Below are positions 52,120 through 62,589 of a stretch of 64,000 bases of DNA, in pieces. Source of the DNA: Diploptera punctata (taxonomy: Eukaryota; Arthropoda; Insecta; Blattodea; Blaberidae). Every line of letters starts with the position of its first letter. Within the stretch, counting starts at the first letter, position 1. The notes under the pieces are model-generated. The model saw only the letters and a list, made by a program, of their open reading frames with translations, did no database searches and had not been told where the DNA came from. Position numbers and translations under genes: made by a program. The stretch covers positions 2,294,001 to 2,358,000 of the forward strand of contig JASPKZ010002332.1 in the NCBI GenBank assembly GCA_030220185.1. The letters are read 5' to 3'.

Positions 52120-52520
52120 CGGCCGCGATGGACTAGTGGTTATGCTCCTTGTCCCCCGAGGGTCGAGGGTTCAAACCCGGCCGAGGTCGATGGATTTTTT
52201 AGGATGGAAAAATCCAAGGAGCAAGTCCTCGGGGAGGGACTTTAAGCTGTGGGTCCCGAGTCTGAAGATTTTCAGTCTCGTAAAAAAATCTTTAATCCTG
52301 AATGAAAAGCCTCTAATAAAAATTTACCGAATTTTCCCGTCCTAGTACTACCTTGGTTTCCTAGATGTCAGTATGAGGCGGAACGCTGACCACGGACCAC
52401 TCAAAATGACATCTATACGAAAACAAGTGTAACTAAATTAGTATGGTTCAAATACTTCCCTGTAGGGGGAGAGAGCCTAAATCTCTGTAAAGGGAAAACA
52501 TGGGCTTACAATACAAAAAA
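52120..52520 (+). mobile_element. SINE-A copy (full length)
   Basis: Starts 'cggccgcgatggactagtgg', B box 'gggttcaaacccggccgagg', complete body, end 'atgggcttacaatacaaaaa'. AATTGT flanks both sides and may be part of the target duplication. Confidence 0.95.
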
Positions 52521-52784
52521 AATTGTGATATCTGATTAGCTGTAAAGTCTTTCAGAAACTATTAATATATAGGCCTACTCTGACGACCCATAGGAGCCAA
52601 ATACAATAGGCTTATTTACTTTAAGACATTGTTTTTTTGACCATAAATTGACCAATACGCTGTCTAGGTATTGTTGGTTTTGTGCTAATAATTGCATCAC
52701 ACAATTTGAACTACTGTACTTATACAATGGCCTTACACATGCAGCATAAATAAGGCTTGTAAGTAAAATAACCGAGTCTTACTG

Positions 52785-52970
52785 ATAAATCTATATGGAA
52801 GCAAATCAGCAGTTTCATTCGTACCAGATTAATTTAAACGTTATTAGGGACTCTGAAAAACGCGAGTATTAATATTATTTTCAAATTTGATATTCTTAAT
52901 ATCCCATGATTTCCATGTAGTCTTAAAAGTATTGCAGATACCAAAGTTAAGTAAATAAATAAAAAAATAA
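52785..52970. repeat. Local duplication, copy 1
   Basis: 'gtaccagattaatttaaacg', 'ttattagggactctgaaaaa', 'gatattcttaatatccc' pair with 54531-54680. Both copies lie upstream of a minus-strand LINE-4 tail. Confidence 0.75.
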
Positions 52971-53107
52971 GTAAATAATTAAAAATTAAAAATAATAACA
53001 GAAGGATTTAACTGCGTTCTTAAAACTTGAAGTTGATATAGTATACGTTACTCTGCTACAGTAATTTATTTTTATATATTTATCTATATGAAAGGTTATT
53101 CAAACAA

Positions 53108-53455
53108 TATAAAGATCATCATCATCAACAACAAGGATTAAGCCCAATGGCCTGTTCCGATCTCGTTATAGGTCTAATTGGTCCTTCTATCTCTTCAATG
53201 GTCTTCCCAACAATCTTCTCCCTTTTGGTTTATAATTATACATTCTTCTTGGTATGCGCTGTTCATTCATTCGTAATAAGTGCTGAAGGTAAGCATTTTG
53301 ATAGTATTTTATCTTTCATAGAGATTAGATATATTAAGTTCTGTTCTTATATCTTCGTTTTTCTATTTATCGGTCCTTTGGTACCCTACTATTGCTCTCA
53401 GTATCTTCATTTCTGCAGCCTCTATTTGTTTACTATCTGCCTTTGTTAATATAAA
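53108..53455 (-). pseudogene. LINE-4 type 3' end
   Basis: Minus-strand frames: 'EAAEMKILRAIVGYQRTDK', 'NEDIRTELNISNLYE', 'LRMNEQRIPRRMYNYKPKGR' and 'LLGRPLKR', then 'gaacaggccattgggcttaa' in the 3' part. Multiple stops; only the end of ORF2 remains. Confidence 0.8.
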
Positions 53456-53574
53456 GATTATGGAATGTAAATTAATATCAATAAAACAAAATGTAAGTAA
53501 CTCATACGATTAATAGGTTTATAAAAATAATAATTGCTGAGAGAAAATTGTTTAAACAAGTGGGAAAAAAATTA

Positions 53575-53690
53575 ATATCTGGGAATTTTGATTACAAAAG
53601 AAGTAATTAGATCTTCAGATAACCAATTACGGATTGAACAGGCAAGAAGAGTATTAGGATCCCTGAATTCAATATGATGGGATATGATTA
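53575..53690 (+). pseudogene. Short LINE reverse transcriptase scrap
   Basis: Plus frame with 'TDNQLRIEQARRVLGSLNSI', which resembles the thumb region following the 'YLG' motif in RTE-like LINEs ('...I..R....ALNSI'). About 35 codons. Confidence 0.45.
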
Positions 53691-53726
53691 TTACAAAATT
53701 GCATATATCGAAAATTACATATATAG

Positions 53727-54066
53727 TGGTTATGCTCCTTGCCTCCGAGGGTCGAGGGTTCAAACCCGGCCGAGGCCGATTAATTTTTTAGGACGGAAAG
53801 ATCCAAGGAGCAAGTCCTCCAGGAGGGACTTTAAGTCTTGGGTCCCGAATCTGAAGATTTTCAGGCTCGTCAAGGGTCCTTAAGCCTGAATAAAGAGGCA
53901 TCTAAGCAAAATGTACCAACATCAACGTCCTAGTAATACCTTAGTTGCTTGTTAGACGTCTCATTGGGTTGGTGTGTTGACCACATGACATCTAGGAGTA
54001 AATAAGGTAACTAAAAATTAACTTGGTCTAGTAACTCCTTATAAAGGAGAGACTATGGCTCAACAG
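53727..54066 (+). mobile_element. SINE-A variant copy
   Basis: Head truncated ('tatagtggttatgctcct'), B box 'gggttcaaacccggccgag', body, then the variant 3' end 'aacttggtctagtaactcct' 'aaaggagagactatggc'. Same end type as 50139-51625. Confidence 0.85.
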
Positions 54067-54189
54067 TGGGCTAGCCATTGTTGATAGATAGACATACAGT
54101 ATATTGAAAAAAACATTAGTTGGAAGTATTTTATGCTACAATAGTGAAGTGTATATTTCGAATGAAAATGTAAAATATTTGGCAGTAGA

Positions 54190-54530
54190 AATGGATTGTA
54201 AGAAGAAGTGAAGAAGTGTCAAGGATGCAAATAATCCGGAATGAAGAAATTAGTAGACGGATGGAAGCAGAGAAAAGTTTGATAGAATTGAAAAGAGGGA
54301 GTTAAAATTGTTTGGATGTCTAATGAGGATACAAGAACAATGATGGCCTAAACAGATATTACAATGGACACCAGCCAGAATGGGTATTATGGAAAGATTA
54401 ATAAGTTCATGGAAACTAAAAGATATTTCTTCAAAGAGACTTCAAGTGAAAATGCTATTGATCGAGGAGTGTGGAGGTTGAGAACGGCAAGACGACTTCA
54501 GCTCCAAAATGCCTGAAATAATAACAATAT
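54190..54530 (+). pseudogene. LINE C-terminal tail fragment
   Basis: Plus frames (with shifts): 'RRMEAEKSLIE', 'KRELKLFGCLMRIQEQ', 'KQILQWTPARMGIMERLISS', 'WRLRTARRLQLQNA'. This is the basic tail typical of RTE-like ORF2 with a GHV..RM-like segment decayed to LFGCLMRI. Confidence 0.7.
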
Positions 54531-54680
54531 GGATGGAAGTAAATCAATAGTTTAATTTGTACCAGAATAATTTTAATGTTATTAGAATCGCTAAGAAACG
54601 TGACTGTTAATACTAAATTAAAAATTTGGTGTCCTTAATATGCCAGTAATTTATTCACAATCTTAAGAATATTAAATAAA
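54531..54680. repeat. Local duplication, copy 2
   Basis: 'ttgtaccagaataattttaa', 'ttattagaatcgctaagaaa', 'ggtgtccttaatatgcc' match 52785-52970 with about 75-80% identity by eye. Confidence 0.7.
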
Positions 54681-54689
54681 TTCTTTCTC

Positions 54690-55408
54690 TTCTTCTTCTT
54701 CGTCACGGTTTAGGCTTATTTACTAGCCTGTTCCGGCTCCAAATTGCTGCTCTTTCCATCTTTTCTTTGGTCTTCCCAGACTTCTTCTTCCTCGTGGTGT
54801 ATGCTGCTTTTGGTATTCTATTCTCAAGTGTTCTTTCCAGTTTGTTCTGTATTTCACTATTGTTGCGTTTAATTCCTCTACTTTTAGTTGTCTTATTTCT
54901 GTGTTCTTTGACATCCTGCTATTGGTCTGAGGAATTTCATTTCAGCAGCTTGTATTTTGGCAGATTCTTGTGTTGTCACTGTCCATGTTTCGGATCATAA
55001 GTAATAATAGGCACTGCCATTATCTTGTATAATTTTATTATAGAGTCTTTCCTGGCTTTGTTTTTCAAAGTTCTTTTTATTGTTCCTGTTATATAATTAA
55101 ACTTATTTAGTTTGTTATTTATATCTGTTTCCGCTGTGTATGATATTTCGCAACCTCGGAAGTTATATCTTACGAATTGTTCTATTGATTTATTTTCTAA
55201 TATTATCTTTGTCCGAACTAGATGAAGGTCATTGTTTTTTTATTTTCCTGATGATATTTCCATGTTGTATTTTTTTGATATTTCATTTAGTTTATATAGC
55301 ATACTTTGTAGTTCGTCTTCTGTTTTTGCTATTAAAATCTGGTCATCTGCAAAGGCTACAGTTTTTATTACTATATTTCCTAAGTTAATTCCCCCAGTCG
55401 TAATTTGC
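54690..55408 (-). pseudogene. LINE-4 type reverse transcriptase 3' fragment
   Basis: Minus strand: 'GNIVIKTVAFADDQILIAKT' (catalytic FADD) at about 55380-55320, 'ELQSMLYKLNEISKKYNMEI', and the C-terminal tail 'NATIVKYRTNWKEHL', 'TPRGRRSLGRPKKRWKEQQF' near 54900-54740, then 'gaacaggctagtaaataagcc'. Stops between. It abuts a plus-strand endonuclease piece at about 55410. Confidence 0.85.
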
Positions 55409-55409
55409 T

Positions 55410-55825
55410 TCCATGGAATGTCAGAGGAATACATAATAAAGAAACCGAACTGGAGAGAGAATTAAAATAAATAAGTATAGATATAGCAGTGATAACAGAA
55501 TAAAAAAAGAAACAAAGAGGAAGTCAAAATCTAAGTAATTATATAATGTTTTATAGTGGAATTGAAATAACAGAAAGAGTTCAAGCAGGAGTAGCAATAT
55601 TAGTAAGCACAAGATTAAGGAACACAATAACTGCATACGAATGGATAAATCAGAGAATAATGAAAATAAGATGCAAAAATACCAAAAGGAAATCTTACTG
55701 TAATAGGAATCTACGCACCACAGGAAGGCAGAAAACAAGAAACAATAGAATTGTACAAACAACTACAAAAGATAATAGACAAAACAAACAAAAACGATTA
55801 CTTAATCATTGTGCATCTCATTCCT
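55410..55825 (+). pseudogene. LINE endonuclease N-terminal fragment (inverted neighbour)
   Basis: Plus strand begins with a 'WNVRGI'-like start ('catggaatgtcagaggaata' at 55412), then 'DIAVITE', 'NYIMFYSGIEITERVQAGVA', 'ILVSTRLRNTITAYEWINQR', 'IMKIRCKN', then after a frameshift an 'LYKQLQKIIDKTNKNDYLII' stretch. These are AP-endonuclease motifs from the start of a LINE ORF2. Its 5' side faces the 5' side of the minus-strand reverse transcriptase fragment. Confidence 0.75.
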
Positions 55826-55980
55826 CTTTGTGATTATTGTTCATTTATTTGAATTCAGCCACTTCCTCAAAATTTCCCTCATTTGTCATTAGCTGTCCAT
55901 TACCATTATATAATGTATTTCTATGTGTGACCATATATTTAGTTTATTGATATTTATTTCTAGTCCCAATTTCTTAATAT
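55826..55980 (-). pseudogene. LINE-3 reverse transcriptase scrap
   Basis: Complement of 59808-59935: 'atttctatgtgtgaccatat', 'tttgtcattagctgtcca', 'aattcagccacttcctc'. On the minus strand it reads 'KKLGLEIN', 'NEGNFEEVAEFK'-like. Confidence 0.8.
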
Positions 55981-55984
55981 TACT

Positions 55985-56535
55985 CTTCTTCTTCTTCTTC
56001 TTCTTCGGCTTTCCCCCACTTATAGGTTTGCCGTCTTCAGTTTCCATTTATCTCTATCATTCCAATCTCCCTCATCCAAATTCCGATCATCCGTTATAGT
56101 TCTGAGGTAGGTTTTCCATTTCCATCTTGGTCTGCCACGTTTATTTCTTCCAGGTGGTGACCATTGGTATATATTTTTTTGGTCATCTTTCATTTTCTAT
56201 TCTTTGTACATGGCCATACCATTTAAGTGTTTGATTTTCAATCCTCTTAACAACAGATGTGGTGACATTCATTTCTCTCCAAAGGAATTCATTTCTTATT
56301 TTATCCTGTCTTGTTTTTTGGAGGCTTCTTCTAAAATAATCAAATTCAACTGTACTAATTTTGTTCTTTTGTAATTCCGTCAAAGACTAAGTTTCACTTC
56401 CATATGACAAACTATTCTGTATTATGCTCTTATAAATTTTCATTTTAGTTTCCTTTGTAATATTTTTATTCCAAATTATTCCATGTAATGTCTTAGTTGC
56501 ATTTTTTGCCATTGCAATTTTACTCAATAGCGATA
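55985..56535 (-). pseudogene. LINE ORF2 C-terminal fragment
   Basis: Minus strand: 'AKNATKTLHGIIWNKNITKE', 'TKMKIYKSIIQNSLSYGSET', then 'EFLWREMNVTTSVVKRIENQ', 'TLKWYGHVQRIENER', and in a shifted frame the GRPRWKWKTYL-type tail. The end at 55985 is a (CTT)n run. Same family as 27475-27690. Confidence 0.85.
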
Positions 56536-56539
56536 ATTA

Positions 56540-56960
56540 TTGTGATATGATAAAAACTTACCTCTAATATTAACTCATAACACTACAAGTGAAAAATGAT
56601 TCGTTTGAATACAGCTGCTCTTTCGTAGCGTATTTTTATGTTGAAAGAAGGCCTACTTGTGAAATACATATCTATACGCATGTAAATGTACATTTTTGAA
56701 TCTTCTTCTCATAAGCTACAATAGCTATATTAGCTACAATAATACAATGTATAATGTAGATTGTCTATGTTAATCTCGTGTATAAAATTTAAATTAACAT
56801 TTAATGCATTCTTTATTGACATATTTTACTTGACATACCATGAAACACAGTACTTGAAATAGCATTGTGTAAAAGGTAGAATACATATTTGTATAATAAT
56901 GGTAAAAAGTTTAAAGAAAAAATGTGATTTTTTTTAGTCTGGAATTATGAATGTCAAGAT
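56540..56960. other. Unassigned spacer
   Basis: AT-rich; nothing recognised. Confidence 0.4.
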
Positions 56961-56967
56961 AAATCAA

Positions 56968-57296
56968 GTTCACTTATGGTCTACTGGCCATGCCATTGCG
57001 TCAGACGGAGCGGGCTCGGGTTCGATGCCCGGTCTGGACAAGTTTATTGGGTGAGGTCTTTTCGGTTTTTTTTTCTCGTCTGTAAGACAATTTACGTAAA
57101 GAAACTTTGAAGCTCAAATAGTCTCAGATTACCATATGGCCATCACAGTCATCCATACCATAAATTTACCTTGTTTGATATTACTGAATGAGTGAATGAT
57201 TTGTCATGTCTTACATGTACGTGTTGTTTCCGAGGTGGCCTGGCATTGAGCTGATACTCATCCAGGGAAGCCTCCATGTCCTTGTTTGGTCTAAAG
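56968..57296 (+). mobile_element. SINE-B copy, long-tail subtype, diverged
   Basis: Head 'tatggtctactggccatgcc', B box 'gggttcgatgcccggtctgg', 'ctgtaagacaatttacg', then the long-tail module ('tccgaggtggcctggcattg', 'gcctccatgtccttgtttgg'). Confidence 0.75.
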
Positions 57297-57350
<54 letters not shown>

Positions 57351-57445
57351 TATAATGATAATAATAATAATGCTTTGTTTAAGCTGGCAGAGTTAAGGCT
57401 TTAAGCCTCTTCCACTCAACCATCGAATAATAAAATCATTAAAAA
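57297..57445 (-). mobile_element. LINE 3' end with (ATT)n tail
   Basis: (AAT)n run at 57297-57372, then 'gctggcagagttaaggcttt' and 'cctcttccactcaaccatcg', the complement of the end at 37220-37318. Confidence 0.75.
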
Positions 57446-57466
57446 ATTTCTTTTTTTTTTTCCTTG

Positions 57467-57590
57467 TAAGCCCTTGTGTTTCTCAACAAGACTTAGGTGT
57501 TCTCCTCCTCCAGTAGAGAAATTCAACCATACTAATTTACACTTGTTTTCGCATAGATGTCATTGAGTGGCCCGGGGTCAGCGCTCCTTA
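57467..57590 (-). mobile_element. SINE-A 3' fragment
   Basis: 'ccttgtaagcccttgtgttt', 'catactaatttacacttgtt', 'atagatgtcattgagtggcc' match the complement of the SINE-A end; truncated. Confidence 0.8.
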
Positions 57591-57991
57591 TACTTATTAA
57601 AATTTAAAGATATTATTAAAATATAGACTGAACAAAAGACAATGCGGATGTGGTCTAATATTAGCCAACACTAACAAAACATGGAATAAAATAATGTAAG
57701 AAAAAGCTTTCTAGATGAATATTTATAGGTATACAAAATGCTGAATATAGTTGTTATGCAGTTAATGTTTTCATTGTGTGGAACGTAAAGGTACGTACAC
57801 ACTTGCGCGCGCGCACAATGTTCGTCAGATTTGGACGGGGTTTTAAGCTGCGCGCGAAAGGCGCGCGCGCGTCTCTCACCACGATCCACTCTTTGTCGGT
57901 TTTTTCCACAAACACTTTGATGGTTCGCTGTTTAGATTTGGACGGGTACCTGAGAGGTTCGTTGTTTTCGGTGCGCACCTATTATTTGAGT

Positions 57992-58084
57992 ATGGAGTGG
58001 TCAGAGGAAAACATGTTAAAACTTACTGATATTTATAGAAGCAAGCAATTATTGTGGGATCCTCAACATAAGGATCATTTTTAA
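57992..58084 (+). pseudogene. MADF-domain N-terminal fragment
   Basis: ATG at 57992 opens MEWSEENMLKLTDIYRSKQL followed by LWDPQHKDHF and a TAA. MADF domains (Myb/SANT-like DNA-binding) begin with this 'LI.lY....LWdp....y' pattern; Harbinger elements commonly encode such a partner protein. Only 30 codons, so the domain is cut after its first helix pair. Confidence 0.65.
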
Positions 58085-58837
58085 AAATCATTGAAAGGAG
58101 ATGCCTGTTTTTTTTCAATGTTATGTGTTTTTTTATGTGTACTGTAATTGTATGAATAAATTAGAATTATTTAGAAAACATTATTTATTTAAGACGTTCA
58201 TTTCATAATATTATGCATGAAGTATCACAAAACAATACAATATATAAACACATTTAATACTAATTATTTATGTATTTCTTCAAAGACTCCAAAGAGCATG
58301 ATTGCTCATGTTAAGGGACAATATATAAAAAATAATGGCCATAAAACAATTAACAATAAAAACAAGAAAACAAATTCAGGCATAAGTTTAAATAATACAA
58401 ACTACTATAGATGCACAATATATATACACATATAAATACAATATTTAAACAGGATAATATTAATAATAATAAAATTAACAAAATCAACTAAGAAAGCAAT
58501 GAGAAAAAATATTTTTTAATACAATTAGAAAAATGTTTAACATTCGTGAAATGTTGATATTCAATTGGTAAGTTATTGTAATGGTTGATTAATGCATAAC
58601 GAATCCCTTTTATGCCTTTTTTTTTGAGAAACTAGTATCTTTGTGCAATAAAGTACAACCTCTAGTATAATAATCATGTACATCTTTATTAAAAATTAAG
58701 GCCATGTTATGGTGAGATAGATTCTTAATAATTTTAAACATATATATACAAATCATATATTTTTTTTAAAAATTCCTTTAATGCTATAATATTTGAAAAA
58801 GTATAAATAAAGTTATAAGATGTAATAAGTAATAAGC

Positions 58838-58935
58838 GTGACCAGACGTCCCGATTTTGGCGGGACAGTCCCGATTTTTAACAATTTGTCTCGCGTCCCG
58901 CGGCATTTATAAAAAAGTCCCTATTTTTGGGAAAG
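58838..58935 (+). repeat. Short motif with TE-terminus-like character
   Basis: 'gaccagacgtcccgattttg' then 'gcgggacagtcccgattttt' contains inverted CCCG/CGGG elements. I associate such 'GTCCCGATTTT' motifs with non-coding ends of hAT-like elements in animals, from memory only. Confidence 0.3.
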
Positions 58936-59444
58936 AATGCAGGACAAGCGGGAGAACGGAAAGGGAATAGACATGGTTGGTTACACCTGCTCTGCAAAAT
59001 GTCTACTGAAGGTTTATGGGTTTCCTATGGATCGCAGGAGGTTCGTTGAAATTAATAATTTCGACGAACATAACACGCGCCGTTCGTGTTTGCGGCGCGC
59101 ATATGTGTACGTATCTTTAGATATTAGTTCATTTGTATTTAAATAATGATAGTGATTGACAGTCCATGGCATGACTACGAAGTGAGTTCCATGCTCTAGT
59201 CATAGATATTGTGTTACATGTCCTGCGGTATAGACAGTGAAGAGGTATCTTATGATCTTGTTCCCAAATTTTGATAAGCCGATACATTTTGAAAACGTGT
59301 TGATAAATGTACGTGATCCAGAGTTTAAAATTCTCTCTTGATTGATTGTATCCCTGTATGGCGCGTGTGCATGGGGCATGTATAAGTACTTACAGACGGA
59401 GAGGTTAAAATTGGGTAAAGAAGCAAAGATAAATTAATATAGTC

Positions 59445-59800
59445 TTCTTCTTCTTCATCTTCTTCTTCTTCCTTTCCAGAATTAGGTCAATGCGACCTGT
59501 TCCGGTCTCAAGTCCATCGTTTCCTTGGCCGTCCCAAAGATCTTTTTCCATGTGGTTTGTAGGTGTTGATCTTTTTGGATAATCTTGTATTGTCCATTCT
59601 GTCTAAATGTTCTTTCCATTGGTATTTGTGCTCTTCTAGTTTATCGACTATTGAAAATATCTCCAGTTCGTTTCTTACTGATTCATTGTGTAAATCTATC
59701 CATGCGTGTACATCCTTTTGCGGATCTTAAAAATTTCATTTCAGTGGCTTGAATGTGTGAGATATCTTTTTTTGTAAGTACCCAAGATTCAGATCCATAT
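59445..59800 (-). pseudogene. LINE-4 type 3' fragment
   Basis: Minus strand: 'LLYGSESWVLTKKDISHIQA'-like start, 'ATEMKFL', 'LEEHKYQWKEHLDRMDN'-like, 'TTWKKIFGTAKETMDL', and 3' noncoding 'gaacaggtcgcattgaccta' with a (CTT)n end. Frame broken. It abuts the plus-strand LINE-3 fragment at about 59808. Confidence 0.75.
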
Positions 59801-59807
59801 AATATAG

Positions 59808-60510
59808 CAATAAAACTAAATATATGGTCACACATAGAAATACGTTATATAACGGAAGTGGACAGCTAATGACAAATGAGGGATGTTTTGAGGAAGTGGC
59901 TGAATTCAAATACCTAGGAACAATAATCACAAATAGGAATGAGATGAACAAAGAAATTGAACATGGATATGCGTGCTATTATGCATTACAGAGACTCTTG
60001 ACGTCCCAACTCCTTTCAAAAAACGTTAAACTGAAAATATATGAAACTACTATTATACCAGTTATATTATATGGATGCGAAACATGGACTCTTACTTTAA
60101 GGGATGAAAGGAGATTACGAGTATTTGAGAATAAAGTTCTTAGGATTTTTTTTATCAAAGATAGATGAACAGACAGGTGAATGGAGAAAACTACATAACA
60201 GTGAACTACATGGTATTTATAGGAAGCCAGATATAATAAGAACAGTTAAGTCTCGTAGATTGCGATGGGCAGGACACCCCTGGCACGAATAGGGAATAAA
60301 AGACGTGCATGGAATCTACAGAGGGGAAACGCCCAGTTGGTAGACCAAGAATGAGGTGGGAGAATAACATTAAATATGATTTGAGGGAAGTAGATTATAC
60401 AGGGAATGATTGGGAAACATCTCAGGATAGGGATGTATGGAGAGATTATGTCCGCGCGGCCATAAACCTACGGATTCGATAGTGCCAGTGAGTTAGTTAG
60501 TTAATTATTG
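59808..60510 (+). pseudogene. LINE-3 (RTE-like) reverse transcriptase C-terminal end
   Basis: Best copy of the family end: 'FEEVAEFKYLGTIITNRNEM' (YLG motif of the connection), 'LKIYETTIIPVILYGCETWT', 'LRDERRLRVFENKVLRIFF', then after a +1/-1 slip 'GEWRKLHNSELHGIYRKPDI', 'SRRLRWAGH', and shifted frames of the GRPRMRWENNI-type tail. It ends with 'ggccataaacctacggattc', 'gccagtgagttagttagtta'. Missing everything upstream of the catalytic FADD region. Confidence 0.9.
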
Positions 60511-60514
60511 ACGT

Positions 60515-60940
60515 AGAATTTCTTAGAATAATTTGTATCTTCTCTGTAAAGTACATGTGCCGTATCTGGATCTGAAACCAGACAGGACAAATAAGAACTC
60601 AGTTTATGACTTTACGAAGTGGCGCTGCTAGTACGTGAGCCATTTAATAAATCATTCAATAACGCTAACTTAAAGTTTACGCTTTATGTACACTTTTATG
60701 CGTAGTGTATTCAACACATGAAGGGGCACTTAATAAGCAGGTGGAGTAACTCCACTTGTGTCGCATAATTTATTATAAAGTTTCACAGATTAATAAATAG
60801 GTCGCAATTAACTCGCTTGATTCAATGTGATTATATTTATTCCAGAATTAATGTTATAACAGTTTTTTTGTCACATGAATATTAATTTTTTTTGCTATCT
60901 AGTTTTAGGCCCTGTCCATTTGTGGTTTTATGTACGTGCT
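60515..60940. other. Unassigned spacer
   Basis: No supported feature. Confidence 0.4.
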
Positions 60941-61146
60941 TATCATAAGTAACGACACGAATGATTTCCAAATCATCGATAAATTCACGATGTCACTAAG
61001 TGACAAGTGAATTTATCTAGAGAATTTGGAAATCAAGAGTGGCATTTGTCAGGACTATTTAACGAATAAAATTAAGTTGTTTACTCACAAATCATTATTT
61101 AAATGTAGTTATTTTTAAATATTTATATATTTAATGGACCGCGGAT

Positions 61147-61552
61147 CGGCCGCGGTGGACTAGTGGTTATGCTCCTTGCCTCTGGTCCCGAGGGTCGCGG
61201 GTTTAATCCCGGCCGGGGTCGATGGATTTTTTTAGGACGGAAAATCCAAGGAGCAAATCCTCCGGGAGGGACTTTAAGCCGTGGGTCCCGAGTCTGAAGA
61301 TTTTCAGGCTCATAAAAGATCCTTAAGCCTGAATGAAAAGGCCTCTAGGCAAAATTTACCGAATTTTCTCGTCCTAGTACTACCTTGGTTTCCTAGATGT
61401 CAGTATGAGGCGGAACGCTGACCACGGACCACTCAAATGACATCTATACGAAAACAAGTGTAACTAAATTAGTATGATTCAAATTCTTCCCTGTAGGGGA
61501 AGAGCGCCTAAATCTCTGTTAAGGGAAATATGGGCTTACAAGATACAAGAAG
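61147..61552 (+). mobile_element. SINE-A copy (full length), 12-bp duplication
   Basis: Starts 'cggccgcggtggactagtgg', ends 'gcttacaagatacaagaag'. The duplication ATATATTTAATG lies at 61125-61136 and 61553-61564, with ten extra bases (GACCGCGGAT) between the left copy and the SINE head. Confidence 0.95.
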
Positions 61553-61899
61553 ATATATTTAATGTAAACGGCTATGTTTGAAAACAAATGAGGAACGTTT
61601 GTTATGTTTCATTTGTTCATCGCTGCAACCAGATCATGTTATTTATTGCCAAAGGATCGCAATATTGTAAGAATGCACTCTAGTGGAGAAAAAATGAAAC
61701 ACATCAAACTGTTTATAACAAACATTATAGGTTATTAATTAATTTCTGATATTCTATGATGTAAATATGTCAATTATATTTTTCTGGAACGTAAATACCT
61801 GGGAAATAACACGTTTAAGAAAGTGCAAACAGTGGTTTCTTTTTATTGTGGTACAATCAATTACTACAAATTTTTTCTATTATATCCCGCAAGCAGTAT

Positions 61900-61914
61900 C
61901 TGTTTACATTCGTG

Positions 61915-61966
<52 letters not shown>

Positions 61967-61981
61967 CACGAATGTAAACAG
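61900..61981. repeat. Perfect 82-bp palindrome with (TA)n centre
   Basis: CTGTTTACATTCGTGCAC at the left is mirrored exactly at 61964-61981 around a TA tract (61918-61963); no mismatches seen. Confidence 0.95.
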
Positions 61982-61999
61982 GATGCAAGTGGCTCCTAG

Positions 62000-62049
<50 letters not shown>

Positions 62050-62069
62050 CTAGGAGCCACTTGCATCCT
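61980..62069. repeat. Perfect 90-bp palindrome with (TA)n centre
   Basis: AGGATGCAAGTGGCTCCTAG at the left is mirrored exactly up to 62069 around a second TA tract; overlaps the previous palindrome by two bases. Confidence 0.95.
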
Positions 62070-62589
62070 AGTATTCTTACATCTTAATATATAAATTGCT
62101 ATTTTTAATATATTTCTTAGAGTGTCAGTCACTGCAAAAAATGCTCTGACCTATTCAGAATGTTAAAGGAGGAGCTTTTTTAAACATGATAAACTTAAGT
62201 TGATAAATTCGAGGTGAAACACGACTGTGATTGGTTGTAAATCAAAATTAAATGAAACGTGATTGGTCATTGAATCCCATTTGGGGCATGAGTTAAATAA
62301 ATAGTCATAATTAAGAGACACTAACAGTTTTGTAATTTCAAATCGTAGTTTTCTCAACAGTTCTCCATTTTTCCTTGTCATGTAGGGCCTATTATTGGTA
62401 TCAAACTTACCAATTTATAATTTATCCAAGTAACTTTTCCTGATCGGAGATCGAGCCCAAGTCCTTTTTTTCTGAGGCAACCTCTATATGACGCGACGAT
62501 GGTGGTCAATGTAAAATAAATATAGCAGATAAAATACCCTATATCACGTCAGTATTTTCGAAACTGCATGAGTTACTTTTGTCGTGTTA

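Larger units (their letters stand above)
57789..59116 (+). mobile_element. TIR element with MADF remnant (PIF/Harbinger-like)
   Basis: Left end AGGTACGTACACACTTGCGC and complement of right end AGATACGTACACATATGCGC match in 17 of 20. TAA (57786-57788) and TTA (59117-59119) flank it, consistent with TWA-type targets of PIF/Harbinger. 1328 bp, with very GC-rich ends ('gcgcgcgaaaggcgcgcgcg') and an AT-rich core. Only the start of a MADF protein is recognisable. Around 58838-58935 a separate motif ('accagacgtcccgatttt', 'gggacagtcccgattttt') may be a nested insertion. Confidence 0.65.
60945..62330. repeat. Copy 2 of block shared with 33800-34480, with SINE-A and palindromes
   Basis: Holds the same ordered motifs as copy 1. 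Extra features: an imperfect inverted repeat at 60970-61060 ('gatttccaaatcatcgataa' against 'atttatctagagaatttgga'), SINE-A at 61147-61552, and the two palindromes at 61900-62069. Confidence 0.8.

Noticed and set aside
61767..62132. Frames with long IYIYIY stretches
   Set aside because: Translations of (TA)n tracts inside palindromes.
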